From: Marinomonas maritima
GTDB taxonomy: Bacteria > Pseudomonadota > Gammaproteobacteria > Pseudomonadales > Marinomonadaceae
Assembly: GCF_024435075.2 (NCBI RefSeq)
Contig: NZ_JAMZEG020000001.1
Coordinates: 682,001 to 746,000 of the forward strand
Reading direction: 5' to 3'
Length of the DNA stretch: 64,000 nucleotides
Below the pieces are notes generated by a model that saw only the letters and a program-made list of their open reading frames with translations, made no database searches and was not told where the DNA came from. This document shows positions 25,911-34,550 of this stretch, in pieces. Every line of letters begins with the position of its first letter. The first letter of the stretch is position 1. The position numbers and the translations under genes were made by a program.

Positions 25911-26921
25911 TTATTTTGCGTTTTTTATCCAATTTGTTAGGGCAAGAGCGCTTAGCAAAGCGCCTTCTGCATCGCCTTGGCATAACCAGTCACCGGCCAG
26001 TCCGACATTATGTTCTGGTGCCCATGCGTATTTATTATTGCCTTTGTTTTCAGGAAACCGACTAAGGAGCCAGCGATGCGGTTCGCCATGTTTTAACACG
26101 CGTTGTTCTGTTTGTTCGGAAAATGCTTGCAGTAATTTTTTTGTTATCCATTCTTTGTCGGTGTCTAGGTGCTGCTTTGTCCAATCTGGGTTGGTTTGTA
26201 TAACCCAGCGATCGACTTTGTCGCTGTTTCTCATGGGTTTGTAGTTGTCTTTGATCATGCGAGCGATAGGCGAGTTTTGTAGCTCAATAAGCGCATTAAG
26301 ATCACTGCATTCTGTTTCTAGCCACATAGCCCATTGCGATTGGTAGGTTGCACAAGCTTGGTTGGCCCTGAGCAATAACACCGCCAATTTTTCGTTAGTC
26401 GCAAGCATCGCCGCAGCTTGAGGTGCGGGAGCGGTGATGATGATTTTCTTGGCAATGACAACAGGCTGATATTTATCATCTCTTAATAACCAATGCGTTT
26501 GGTCACCTTCATCTTGTGATATTTGATCGAGGTGATGGATGCGAGAATTAGTGATAAACGTAGCATTACTGAGCCAATGGCGCGTTATTGCGCTCATTTT
26601 AGGCACACCGACAAAAGCGTGTTCGTCAGCTGTACTAAATTGCTTCCAAGGAGCGGCTACGCTTGCTTTGGTAAGCTCTTCAAATAGCGCTAATGTGTCT
26701 GCGTGCTTTGCATAAATATAAGGAGCGCCCAAGTCACAACTGATGTCACCCTCTAATTTTTTACTACTGGCACGACCACCGCTGCCGCGACTTTTATCAA
26801 TCACACAAACTGTCTGATCAGATTGAGACAACAAGTGCGCACACAAGCTGCCTGCTAGTCCGGCGCCAATAATGGCGATATCGAATGTGGGTGTCTGAGC
26901 CTGATTTGTCGGTGTGTTCAT
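25911..26921 (-). CDS. Renalase-like FAD-dependent amine oxidase family protein
   Basis: 336 aa. Seen: DIAIIGAGLAGSLCAHLLSQ (residues about 14-33, GxGxxG dinucleotide fold), VIDKSRGSGGRASSKK (the KSRGxGGR motif of renalase-type proteins that binds FAD), and a C-terminal VGLAGDWLCQGDAEGALLSAL FAD-closing motif. Oxidises an unknown substrate, probably a reduced nicotinamide or amine. First gene of the light-cluster operon, facing the operator region. Confidence 0.86.
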   Translation of the reverse strand: MNTPTNQAQTPTFDIAIIGAGLAGSLCAHLLSQSDQTVCVIDKSRGSGGRASSKKLEGDISCDLGAPYIYAKHADTLALFEELTKASVAAPWKQFSTADEHAFVGVPKMSAITRHWLSNATFITNSRIHHLDQISQDEGDQTHWLLRDDKYQPVVIAKKIIITAPAPQAAAMLATNEKLAVLLLRANQACATYQSQWAMWLETECSDLNALIELQNSPIARMIKDNYKPMRNSDKVDRWVIQTNPDWTKQHLDTDKEWITKKLLQAFSEQTEQRVLKHGEPHRWLLSRFPENKGNNKYAWAPEHNVGLAGDWLCQGDAEGALLSALALTNWIKNAK

Positions 26922-26951
26922 CTTATGTCATCCCAGTGTCTTTGTTACTTT

Positions 26952-27034
26952 CTTATACAATATATAATTTTGTATAAGAAAAGCAACTATCTTGTACAAA
27001 AAAATATTTGTATAGTTTTTGGCAGTTGTATAAG
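26952..27034. promoter_or_regulatory. Operator array for the MerR/LitR-like regulator, divergent promoter region
   Basis: Four TTGTA(T/C)A-type half-sites: CTTATACAA (26952-26960) and TTGTATAAG (26970-26978) form a perfect 9-bp inverted repeat with a 9-nt spacer; TTGTACAA (26992-26999), TTGTATAG (27008-27015) and TTGTATAAG (27026-27034) follow. TTGTACA-like repeats are the known targets of LitR/CarH-type MerR regulators. They lie between the divergent oxidoreductase and regulator genes, so both are probably controlled, and the regulator autoregulated. Confidence 0.75.
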
Positions 27035-27063
27035 TTTAGGTCACAATAGGTGAATTGCCTTAG

Positions 27064-28044
27064 ATGAATGATGATTTATTGGAAATGCTTATGAGTCAGT
27101 CGAACCAAAATATGGAAACAACAGATCTGCAAACGTCAAAATCAGAGAATGAGCTGGTTCTTTTAGAGAGCTCAGCCTACTTTCCTATTCGTGAGTTATC
27201 GCTAAAAACGGGCGTGAACTCAGTGACACTACGCGCTTGGGAGCGACGTTATGGATTACTCAAGCCTAAACGAACAGGCAAAGGCCACCGATTATATGAC
27301 CAAGGTGATGTGCAGCGTGTAGAAGGTATATTGCGTTGGATTCAACAAGGCGTCGCTGTGAGTAAAGTGCGAGCCTTACTGGAGCAAGAAGTGGCTCCAG
27401 ATGGCGTCGTGCTTTCGAATGAATGGTTAGAGTGGCAAGTGGCGTTAGTGAAAGCGTCAGAGGCGTTTCAGGAAGATAAAATAGAGCAAATGTATCAGCA
27501 GATATTTTCTCAATATCCTGCTGAAATCGCGGTACGTGATTGGCTATTACCAAGCTTCGAGCAATTAGGGAAAAGTGCTGAATTGGCGTTTTGTGAATCG
27601 GTTCTGCTGTCCTGTCTTGTATCGCGTGTGATGAGTTTAAAGTCTCAGAAAAAGCAATCTCAGGGTAAGGGTTTGCCTAAGGTGCTTATTACAGGTTTAA
27701 CCTCTCAACGGGTTTTATGGTGCTATATGGCGGCCGCGATAATGCTTGATAAAGGATTTCCTTGTACCGTACTGCCTAATGCGTATTACAGCGATGATTG
27801 GTCGAGATTTGTTGAAACAACTCAAGTTCAATCGGTGTTGGTTTTTTGTGAAAATGAATTGGCAGCGAAAGCGTCTGACTTGATCAATCAGATGCAACAA
27901 TGGCAAAGGCCTGTCGTCGTTGTTGGGGCGAGTTTTTGGTTATCAGCGCATGAGTCAAATATGACCCGTGCAGGTAATGTACAAGTCTACTCTGAGGCAC
28001 TTGAAGGTGTTACTGCCTTTATGAAAACGGTACTGGGAAAGTAA
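27064..28044 (+). CDS. MerR-family regulator, LitR/CarH-like without the cobalamin His
   Basis: 326 aa. Seen: an N-terminal MerR helix-turn-helix ([26 protein letters not shown] at about residues 41-66, then [11 protein letters not shown]), a helical region, and a C-terminal Rossmann-like domain in the position of the B12-binding domain. The Glu-x-His-x-x-Gly cobalamin motif of CarH/LitR class I proteins is absent ([14 protein letters not shown] stands there), so it probably does not sense light through B12 directly. Some LitR classes act with a separate LOV photoreceptor; none is in the window. Divergent from the photolyase operon. Confidence 0.85.
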   Translation: MNDDLLEMLMSQSNQNMETTDLQTSKSENELVLLESSAYFPIRELSLKTGVNSVTLRAWERRYGLLKPKRTGKGHRLYDQGDVQRVEGILRWIQQGVAVSKVRALLEQEVAPDGVVLSNEWLEWQVALVKASEAFQEDKIEQMYQQIFSQYPAEIAVRDWLLPSFEQLGKSAELAFCESVLLSCLVSRVMSLKSQKKQSQGKGLPKVLITGLTSQRVLWCYMAAAIMLDKGFPCTVLPNAYYSDDWSRFVETTQVQSVLVFCENELAAKASDLINQMQQWQRPVVVVGASFWLSAHESNMTRAGNVQVYSEALEGVTAFMKTVLGK

Positions 28045-28130
28045 AAAACTATTAGATAGATATCTATAATAAATTTTAAATATTAATAATTCTCATTTAA
28101 TCTACTTTCATATTAAACGAGGAGATTCAA

Positions 28131-28382
28131 ATGACTAAAACAATCAGTTTTGCTGTTATGCATTTTACCATCGCATTCAGTGTTGCTTACTTAATCACAG
28201 GAAGTTTTATTGTGGGTGGCTTGGTCGCCATCGTTGAGCCAGCCATTAATACCGTGGCGTATTACTTCCACGAGATTTTTTGGAATAAAAAACAACAAAT
28301 AAACAAAGACATAGAGAAAGAAAAAACGTTTACAGGAAGTTTTCAAGCGGTAGGCGAAAGCTATGCGCTAAGAGCGATGTAA
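28131..28382 (+). CDS. DUF2061 family membrane protein
   Basis: 83 aa. Seen: KTISFAVMHFTIAFSVAYLITGSFIVGGLVAIVEPAINTVAYYFHEIFW, two transmembrane helices and the conserved VEP and YxxHE pattern of DUF2061. An AGGAG-like GAGGAGA precedes ATG 28131. Function unknown. It follows the MerR gene by 86 nt and may be part of the same light-related set. Confidence 0.85.
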   Translation: MTKTISFAVMHFTIAFSVAYLITGSFIVGGLVAIVEPAINTVAYYFHEIFWNKKQQINKDIEKEKTFTGSFQAVGESYALRAM

Positions 28383-28433
28383 ATAGAGGCTTGTATGTGC
28401 TTGTATCGTGCAGTTTTTGAACTCCTTGAAAGC

Positions 28434-28460
28434 ACCGCTAACGCTGAGCGTTAGCGGTGA
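28434..28460. terminator. Perfect 12-bp hairpin without T run between convergent genes
   Basis: CACCGCTAACGC, loop TGA, GCGTTAGCGGTG. It sits between the DUF2061 stop and the stop of the convergent transporter gene, 16 nt from the latter. With no adjacent T tract its role as terminator is uncertain; it could be a 3' end stabiliser. Confidence 0.5.
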
Positions 28461-28476
28461 AGGAGATCCGCGAGTG

Positions 28477-29835
28477 TTACTTCAATGGATTGATCAAGAA
28501 GTATAAAACAATCGCCACAGCGATAGGTGCTGTGAACTTCATTGAGATATTCCACAACGCGTAAAGCGTGCCAGAAATCTCTAACTCTTCTTTTGCAAAC
28601 TTATCTTTAACAACCCAGCCGGCAAACAAAGCAATCAAGATTCCACCTAGTGGCAACATGATATTTGCAGTGATGTAATCTAAGAAATCAAATGTATTTT
28701 TGCCGAACAAGGTTACGTCAGACATAAAACTGAATGACCCTAGACAAGCAATACCTAAAGCCCAAACCGAAATGCCAAGTACAATAGCAGCGCTCAAACG
28801 TTTCATTTTGAAGCGCTCTACCAAGAAGGCGACTGTCGGTTCTAATAGAGAAATAGCGGAAGTCCAAGCTGCTACGCCTACGAGTACGAAGAACAGAGTC
28901 CCGAATAATTGACCAAATGGCATTTGACTAAACGCAACTGGCAAAGAAATAAACATCAAGCCTGGGCCCGCAGCCGGATCCATACCGTTAGCAAAAATAA
29001 TTGGAAAAATAGCCAAGCCAGCCACTAGCGCAACAAGCGTATCTAATGCACCAATAGTCAGTACCGTTTTGCCAATAGATGCATTCTTAGTCATGTAAGA
29101 ACCGTAAGCCATGATGGTTCCCATACCCAAAGAGAGAGTGAAGAACGAATGGCCCAGCGCGATCAAAGCAGAGTTCCATGTCAATTTACTGAAATCAACA
29201 TTGAACATGAAGTTCCAGCCTTGATTAAAGCCGCCCGTTGTCATTGCATAGCCCAACAAAATGATCAAAAGTAAGAACAGGGCAGGCATCATAATGCGAG
29301 TCGCTGTTTCAATACCTTTATTGATGCCAGCTGCTACAACCGCAATCGTCATAATACTAAACAGGGTGTGCCAGCCTAATAGCGTTGCAGGATCGGCAAG
29401 AAGGGCGCTAAAGGCTGCCCCTGCTTGGTCCGATGTTATGTCGGCCATTTCACCCGTCAGCATGATTTTAATGTAATGAAGAACCCAGCCGCCTACGACA
29501 GAGTAGAACGAGAAAATGAAAACGCCAGACAGCATTCCCATTACCCCAATGATGCCCCATTTCCTAGAACCTTCAGATTCTTCTGCAACATCCATTAATG
29601 CATTGATTGGGTTTTTGCGAGCACGGCGGCCAATAAACACTTCAGCCATCATGATCGGAATACCAACGAGTAAAATACAAGCCAGATAGACTAGAACAAA
29701 TGCCCCGCCACCATTTTCACCTGTGATGTAAGGGAATTTCCAGATGTTACCTAAACCTACAGCGGAACCTGTTGCCGCTAAAATGAATATCCATCGGCTC
29801 GCCCACGAACCTTGGATAGATGTTTTATTTGTCAT
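28477..29835 (-). CDS. Sodium-dependent transporter, NSS/SNF family
   Basis: 452 aa with 11-12 helices. Seen: SRWIFILAATGSAVGLGNIWKFPYITGENGGGAFVLVYL (sodium and substrate site of helix 1, residues about 13-50), GHSFFTLSLGMGTIMAYGSYM (helix 6) and FVLVGVAAWTSAISLLEP (helix 8). It imports an amino acid or related amine with sodium; substrate unknown. Single gene on the minus strand between the light cluster and the ectoine operon. Confidence 0.92.
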   Translation of the reverse strand: MTNKTSIQGSWASRWIFILAATGSAVGLGNIWKFPYITGENGGGAFVLVYLACILLVGIPIMMAEVFIGRRARKNPINALMDVAEESEGSRKWGIIGVMGMLSGVFIFSFYSVVGGWVLHYIKIMLTGEMADITSDQAGAAFSALLADPATLLGWHTLFSIMTIAVVAAGINKGIETATRIMMPALFLLLIILLGYAMTTGGFNQGWNFMFNVDFSKLTWNSALIALGHSFFTLSLGMGTIMAYGSYMTKNASIGKTVLTIGALDTLVALVAGLAIFPIIFANGMDPAAGPGLMFISLPVAFSQMPFGQLFGTLFFVLVGVAAWTSAISLLEPTVAFLVERFKMKRLSAAIVLGISVWALGIACLGSFSFMSDVTLFGKNTFDFLDYITANIMLPLGGILIALFAGWVVKDKFAKEELEISGTLYALWNISMKFTAPIAVAIVLYFLINPLK

Positions 29836-30266
29836 AGTTATCTCTAAGTTATTGAAAGCAAATTATATAAACAGCAATCGGAGTTAGCTTTTTTATCCAT
29901 ACTTGCGACATCCACATAGCCTGTATGAATGAGCATTAGTCAGCAAAACTCCGAATAGGGGCGGGATTTTCCGAATTTCGTCGCGGATATGCAACAAAAA
30001 ATGATGTTTTATCGTAATTCCTTCTAATACGTATGATTTCGTTAACCTTTATAGGTTCTGGTCTGCAGGTAAGCTTATGGTTGTAATGGTTAGTTCTCTA
30101 AATATATATCTAGACTTGATTATAGTTTCACGTATAATGTTTAGACATCAAATCATATTGAGTTGAATCTACTTTACATTATTCTTATTGCTTATAAATC
30201 AGCTGCTCTGTGATTGTCTGCTAATAAGGCCTTAGATTTAGCCGTATTTTAATACTTTGTTTTCTA
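29836..30266 (+). promoter_or_regulatory. 431-nt intergenic region with candidate ectA promoter
   Basis: No gene was found here. A sigma-70-like promoter is visible: TAGACT (30111-30116), 16-nt spacer, TATAAT (30133-30138), about 130 nt before ectA. The word TTAGACATCAAAT (30140-30152 area) echoes TTAGACGTGTAAA in the proX leader, perhaps a shared site of the MarR regulator; this is tentative. The left part (29836-30060) is the leader of the divergent sodium-dependent transporter. Confidence 0.45.
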
Positions 30267-30776
30267 ATGGGTATGATCATGAATTCAGAAAAAATTGTGT
30301 TTAATAAGCCTAGTGCAATAGATGGTATGGCGGTTCATCAGTTGGTGGCATCTTGTCCGCCACTGGATACAAACTCGGTTTACTGTAATTTATTGCAAGC
30401 CAGTCATTTTAATGAAACCTCTGTCGCTGCGAGCTTTGATAGTGGTGAGTTAGTGGGTTTTGTATCGGGTTATATTCTTCCCAATAAAGTGGATACATTA
30501 TTTGTTTGGCAAGTGGCTGTGAGTGAAAAAGCACGCGGCCAAGGCTTAGCAAAAAAAATGGTTTCATCATTGCTTGAACGATCCAACTGTTCGGGTGTGC
30601 GCTACATCGAAACCAGTATTACGGCTTCTAACCAAGGTTCTTGGGCCCTATTTCGAAGCTTAGCCGATCAGCTCGATGCGCCTTTAGAGGAGTCTGTGAT
30701 GTTTGACAAACAGATTCATTTTAACGGATTGCACGATACCGAGCAGCTAGTCACCATCGGCCCCATTTCACTCTAA
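30267..30776 (+). CDS. ectA: L-2,4-diaminobutyrate acetyltransferase
   Basis: 169 aa GNAT enzyme that makes N-gamma-acetyl-diaminobutyrate in ectoine synthesis. Seen: FNKPSAIDGMAVHQLVASCPPLDTNSVYCNLLQASHF, characteristic of EctA, then VWQVAVSEKARGQGLAKKMV (acetyl-CoA loop RGQGLA). Start codons ATG 30267 and ATG 30279 are both possible; neither has a strong ribosome site. First of ectA-ectB-ectC, with ask after. Confidence 0.95.
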   Translation: MGMIMNSEKIVFNKPSAIDGMAVHQLVASCPPLDTNSVYCNLLQASHFNETSVAASFDSGELVGFVSGYILPNKVDTLFVWQVAVSEKARGQGLAKKMVSSLLERSNCSGVRYIETSITASNQGSWALFRSLADQLDAPLEESVMFDKQIHFNGLHDTEQLVTIGPISL

Positions 30777-30865
30777 TAGAGAAAATGCGATGAGCTAGAA
30801 AGCCACGCTTTCGCTCTCAACTTTTCTTCTAAGTACTGTTTATTAATTTAAAGGACGATAAAAAT

Positions 30866-32179
30866 ATGAAAATTTTTGAAGAAATCGAATCAGAAGTACA
30901 ATCCTATGCACGCTCTTTTCCTCGTGTTTTTCACCGCGCGCTAGGGGCACATTTATATGATCAGGAAGGCAATAAATACTTAGACTTCTTGGCTGGTGCA
31001 GGTACTTTGAATTACGGTCATAACAACCCGATTTTCAAAGAAGAGTTAGTGAAATACATTATGGAAGATGGCATTACTCACGGTTTGGATATGCACACCA
31101 AAGCGAAGGGTGAGTTTTTAGAAGCCTTTAAAAAATATATTTTAGAGCCTCGTGGCTTAGAATACATGATGCAGTTCACTGGCCCAACCGGTACGAATGC
31201 GGTTGAAGCCGCGCTTAAGTTGGCTCGAAATGTAACGGGTCGTGAAAACATTATCAGTTTTACCAATGGTTTCCATGGCTGTAGTTTAGGTGCTTTATCT
31301 GTCACAGGTAACTCACATCACCGTGGGGCGGCGGGTCTAAGCTTAGGCGCCGGTGTATCGACGGTTCCATTTGATGGCTACTTAGGTGAAGGCATTGAAA
31401 CGACGGAATATCTAGATAAAGTGTTATCGGATTCTAGTAGTGGTGTGGACATGCCAGCGGCTGTCATTGTAGAAACCGTGCAGGGCGAAGGTGGTATTAA
31501 CGTGGCCAGCTACGGTTGGTTGCAAAATCTAGAAGCCGTTTGTAAGAAACATGGTGTTTTATTGATCATTGATGACATTCAAGCAGGTTGTGGTCGAACA
31601 GGTACCTTCTTTAGTTTCGAAGACGCTGGTATTAAGCCAGATATCATTACTATGTCTAAATCATTAAGTGGTTATGGTTTGCCGTTTGCCGTGGTTCTTA
31701 TGCGTCCAGAATTGGATGAATGGAAACCAGGTGAACACAACGGTACTTTCCGTGGTAATAACTTGGCGTTCGTTACAGCAAAAGTGGCGATTGAAACCTA
31801 TTGGAAAGACGATGCGTTTGAGAAAGAAATCAAACGTAAAGGCGAATACATTCATCAACGTACGCAAGCTATTGTGAATGAGTTTGGTGAAGGTAACTTT
31901 ATCGTCCAAGGCCGAGGTATGATGCGCGGTATCAACTGTGTTAGTGGCGAATTGGCAAATAAAATCACCAAAAAATGTTTTCAAAATGGTCTGATGATAG
32001 AAACTTCAGGTGCGGATGATCAAGTGGTTAAGTTTCTTTGCCCTCTGATCATTAGCGATGAAGAGTTGAAAACAGGCATCGATATATTAGAACAAGCTAT
32101 TCGAGAAGTCTGTGCCAAAGAAGACGACATGCCTGAAGCGAAAAGCTATTTTGATGAAAACTACGACATTGCGAGCTAG
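30866..32179 (+). CDS. ectB: Diaminobutyrate-2-oxoglutarate transaminase
   Basis: 437 aa class III aminotransferase making L-2,4-diaminobutyrate from aspartate semialdehyde and glutamate. Seen: [15 protein letters not shown] start, [49 protein letters not shown] and [12 protein letters not shown] with the pyridoxal-phosphate lysine. Length and sequence are typical. Preceded by AAAGGACG at about 30850. 89 nt after ectA. Confidence 0.96.
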   Translation: MKIFEEIESEVQSYARSFPRVFHRALGAHLYDQEGNKYLDFLAGAGTLNYGHNNPIFKEELVKYIMEDGITHGLDMHTKAKGEFLEAFKKYILEPRGLEYMMQFTGPTGTNAVEAALKLARNVTGRENIISFTNGFHGCSLGALSVTGNSHHRGAAGLSLGAGVSTVPFDGYLGEGIETTEYLDKVLSDSSSGVDMPAAVIVETVQGEGGINVASYGWLQNLEAVCKKHGVLLIIDDIQAGCGRTGTFFSFEDAGIKPDIITMSKSLSGYGLPFAVVLMRPELDEWKPGEHNGTFRGNNLAFVTAKVAIETYWKDDAFEKEIKRKGEYIHQRTQAIVNEFGEGNFIVQGRGMMRGINCVSGELANKITKKCFQNGLMIETSGADDQVVKFLCPLIISDEELKTGIDILEQAIREVCAKEDDMPEAKSYFDENYDIAS

Positions 32180-32326
32180 TTCTATTTCAGTATAAGTCGT
32201 CTTTTTATGAAGGCGGCTTCTATTGAATACTTGAGTGATATAAATAGTAAGTTCAAAACCTCAAGCTTTTTTCGGTTGTTATTTGCCGATACTTTAAAGC
32301 GATCTAAAGATCATAAGGAGAGAATA

Positions 32327-32716
32327 ATGTTTGCACGTGATTTAGCAGAATGTGAAAAAACTGACCGTCGTGTTGTGTCCCCAGATGGTAATTGGGAAAG
32401 CACTCGTCTGCTATTAAAAGAAGATAATATGGGTTTTTCTTTTCATATTACGACTATCTACGAAGGCAAAGATTTTGATATGCATTATCAAAATCACCTT
32501 GAATCTGTGTATTGCATCTCAGGTGAAGGCGAAATAGAAAGCCGTGAAGATGGTCAGAAACACCATATTAAACCGGGTGTTGTGTATGTGTTGGATAAGC
32601 ATGATGCTCATACACTAAGAGCGTTCAAAGAATTAAAGTTGGCGTGTGTCTTCAACCCGCCAATTACGGGCAAAGAAGTGCATAACTCAGACGGCGCTTA
32701 CGAACTTCTAGAATAA
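32327..32716 (+). CDS. ectC: L-ectoine synthase
   Basis: 129 aa from ATG 32327, with AAGGAG just upstream (32315-32320); the in-frame upstream extension to 32207 has no family similarity. Cupin enzyme closing the ring of ectoine. Seen: [44 protein letters not shown] (metal-binding His/Glu), and the [12 protein letters not shown] core. The 147-nt spacer from ectB is unusually long within the operon. Confidence 0.96.
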   Translation: MFARDLAECEKTDRRVVSPDGNWESTRLLLKEDNMGFSFHITTIYEGKDFDMHYQNHLESVYCISGEGEIESREDGQKHHIKPGVVYVLDKHDAHTLRAFKELKLACVFNPPITGKEVHNSDGAYELLE

Positions 32717-32742
32717 AGTAGTTCATTTTAGAAAAAATAAAA

Positions 32743-32766
32743 AAGCGCTTCTTATAGGAAGCGCTT
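32743..32766 (+). terminator. Hairpin after ectC
   Basis: AAGCGCTTC, loop TTATAG, GAAGCGCTT, followed eight nt later by six T. A likely terminator of ectABC, which would place ask under its own promoter or read-through. Confidence 0.55.
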
Positions 32767-32969
32767 AGCTCGATTTTTTAATATTCAGAACCCCACCTTT
32801 TCTACCCTTATTACAACGCTATCAAGCGTTTAAAATGTGTCATTTAGGGGAATTCGAGCGCTTTAAAAAAGCGATTAATGCTTAATTTTCCCGCAGCCTT
32901 GTGACAATATAGCGGCAGTTTTTGATTTTGGCCGACACTTTACTCTCGGCCTCTTAACAAATTGGATAA

Positions 32970-34415
32970 ATGATGGGACAACATACAGTTGAAAAAATCG
33001 GCGGAACGTCCATGAGTGACTACCGTTCGGTTCGAGATAATATAATTTTTAAGCCTACTCAAGAAAGCAGCATGTATCAGCGTGTTTTTGTTGTTTCTGC
33101 TTATTCAGGCATGACAGACAAGCTGTTAGAGCATAAGAAAACAGGCGATGCGGGTGTATTTGCTTTATTCGCTCAAGAGCGTAAGCAGAATAACTGGTTC
33201 CCTGCGTTGCAAGATGTACGCAGTGCCATGTTAGATATTAACCATACTTTGTTTGAAGAAGGTGAACTGCGTCATAAAGCGGATACTTTCTTAAGCAGTC
33301 GTTTGCAAGAAGCTCAAGAATGCTTAGAAGATTTGCATCGTCTTTGTCAGCATGGTCATTTTTCGATTAGCGAACATCTTGCTACAGTACGAGAAATGCT
33401 GGCCAGTATTGGTGAGGCACACAGTGCATGGAACACGGCCCATCTTTTACAACGAGACGGTGTGAATGCCGTATACGTTGATTTGACCGGTTGGAATAGT
33501 CCAAGCCACATGTCTCTTGATGAACGAATTCTTGACGCTTTTAAAGACGTTGATCTAAGCAAAGAGCTGCCGATTGCAACCGGTTATGCTCACAGCGAAA
33601 CAGGCCTGATGTCGACATTTGACCGTGGCTACAGTGAAATGACTTTTAGTCGAATTGCGGTACTCACTGAGGCTCGCGAAGCGGTCATCCATAAAGAGTT
33701 TCATTTGAGCAGTGCTGATCCTCGTTTAGTGGGCGAAAACAACGCTGTGCCAATTGGTCGAACTAATTACGATGTAGCGGATCAGCTTGCTAACCTTGGG
33801 ATGGAAGCGATTCACCCAAAAGCAGCAAAAGGTCTACGTCAAAGCGGCATATCATTGCGGGTGAAAAACACTTTTGAGCCAGATCATACCGGTACACTCA
33901 TTACTGGCGACTACGTAAGTGACGCGCCGTGTGTCGAGATCATTGCGGGTTGTCGTGGTGTATTTGCCGTCGAACTGTTTGATCAAGATATGGCGGGCGA
34001 CATCGATAAATTCGATGTGGCGATTCTAAAAGTATTAAATCAGTTCCACGCTCATATTATTGCCAAAGACATTAATGCCAATACCATTACGCATTATTTA
34101 GCGATCAACTTGAAAACTTTAAAGCGCGTCATGCGAGTGTTACATGAGCGTTTTCCAGAAGCAGAGATTACGCAACGTAAGGTGGCTATTGTGTCTGCAA
34201 TTGGTAGTGATATGAAAACCACGGGTATGCTTGCGAAAGCGGTTAAGGCCATCGCGGAACAGAACGTGAATGTCTTAGCAATGCACCAATCTATGCGCCA
34301 AGTGGACATGCAGTTTGTGGTTGACGAAGAAGATTACGAAAAAACGATTTGCAGTTTACATAAAGAGCTTGTGGAAGTGCACAACCATGGTCGTGCCATT
34401 TGTTTAGCATCTTAA
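32970..34415 (+). CDS. ask: Aspartate kinase, ectoine-operon type
   Basis: 481 aa. Supplies aspartyl phosphate for ectoine. Seen: VEKIGGTSMSDY (residues about 6-17, KxGGTS start), FDRGYSEMTFSRIAVL, EAREAVIHKEFHLSSADPRLV, and C-terminal ACT domains (AIVSAIGSDMKTTGMLAKAVKAIAEQNVNVLAMHQSMRQVDMQFVVDE). It belongs to the Ask_Ect group, which lacks the usual feedback inhibition according to studies of other species. 253 nt after ectC. Confidence 0.93.
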   Translation: MMGQHTVEKIGGTSMSDYRSVRDNIIFKPTQESSMYQRVFVVSAYSGMTDKLLEHKKTGDAGVFALFAQERKQNNWFPALQDVRSAMLDINHTLFEEGELRHKADTFLSSRLQEAQECLEDLHRLCQHGHFSISEHLATVREMLASIGEAHSAWNTAHLLQRDGVNAVYVDLTGWNSPSHMSLDERILDAFKDVDLSKELPIATGYAHSETGLMSTFDRGYSEMTFSRIAVLTEAREAVIHKEFHLSSADPRLVGENNAVPIGRTNYDVADQLANLGMEAIHPKAAKGLRQSGISLRVKNTFEPDHTGTLITGDYVSDAPCVEIIAGCRGVFAVELFDQDMAGDIDKFDVAILKVLNQFHAHIIAKDINANTITHYLAINLKTLKRVMRVLHERFPEAEITQRKVAIVSAIGSDMKTTGMLAKAVKAIAEQNVNVLAMHQSMRQVDMQFVVDEEDYEKTICSLHKELVEVHNHGRAICLAS

Positions 34416-34438
34416 TATTCTAAGCGAGCGCATTGATA

Positions 34439-34479
34439 TAAAAAGACCCCAAGTGCAGATTGTACTTGGGGTCTTTTTG
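34439..34479 (+). terminator. Terminator after ask
   Basis: AAAAGACCCCAAGT, loop of nine nt, ACTTGGGGTCTTTTT. A 14-bp stem with T tail; the A tract on the left makes it usable from both directions. Confidence 0.9.
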
Positions 34480-34550
34480 TTTAATTTCTTTGTTAATTTT
34501 CGTTGAAAGTTTTTACGCTTATTCAACGAAGAATCTCCAAAGGAAATGTA

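Noticed and set aside
25906..26244. Plus-strand ORF opposite the renalase-like gene
   Set aside because: Antisense shadow with atypical amino-acid composition.
32207..32326. N-terminal extension of ectC
   Set aside because: EctC proteins begin near MFxRDL; the extension has no similarity and AAGGAG precedes ATG 32327.
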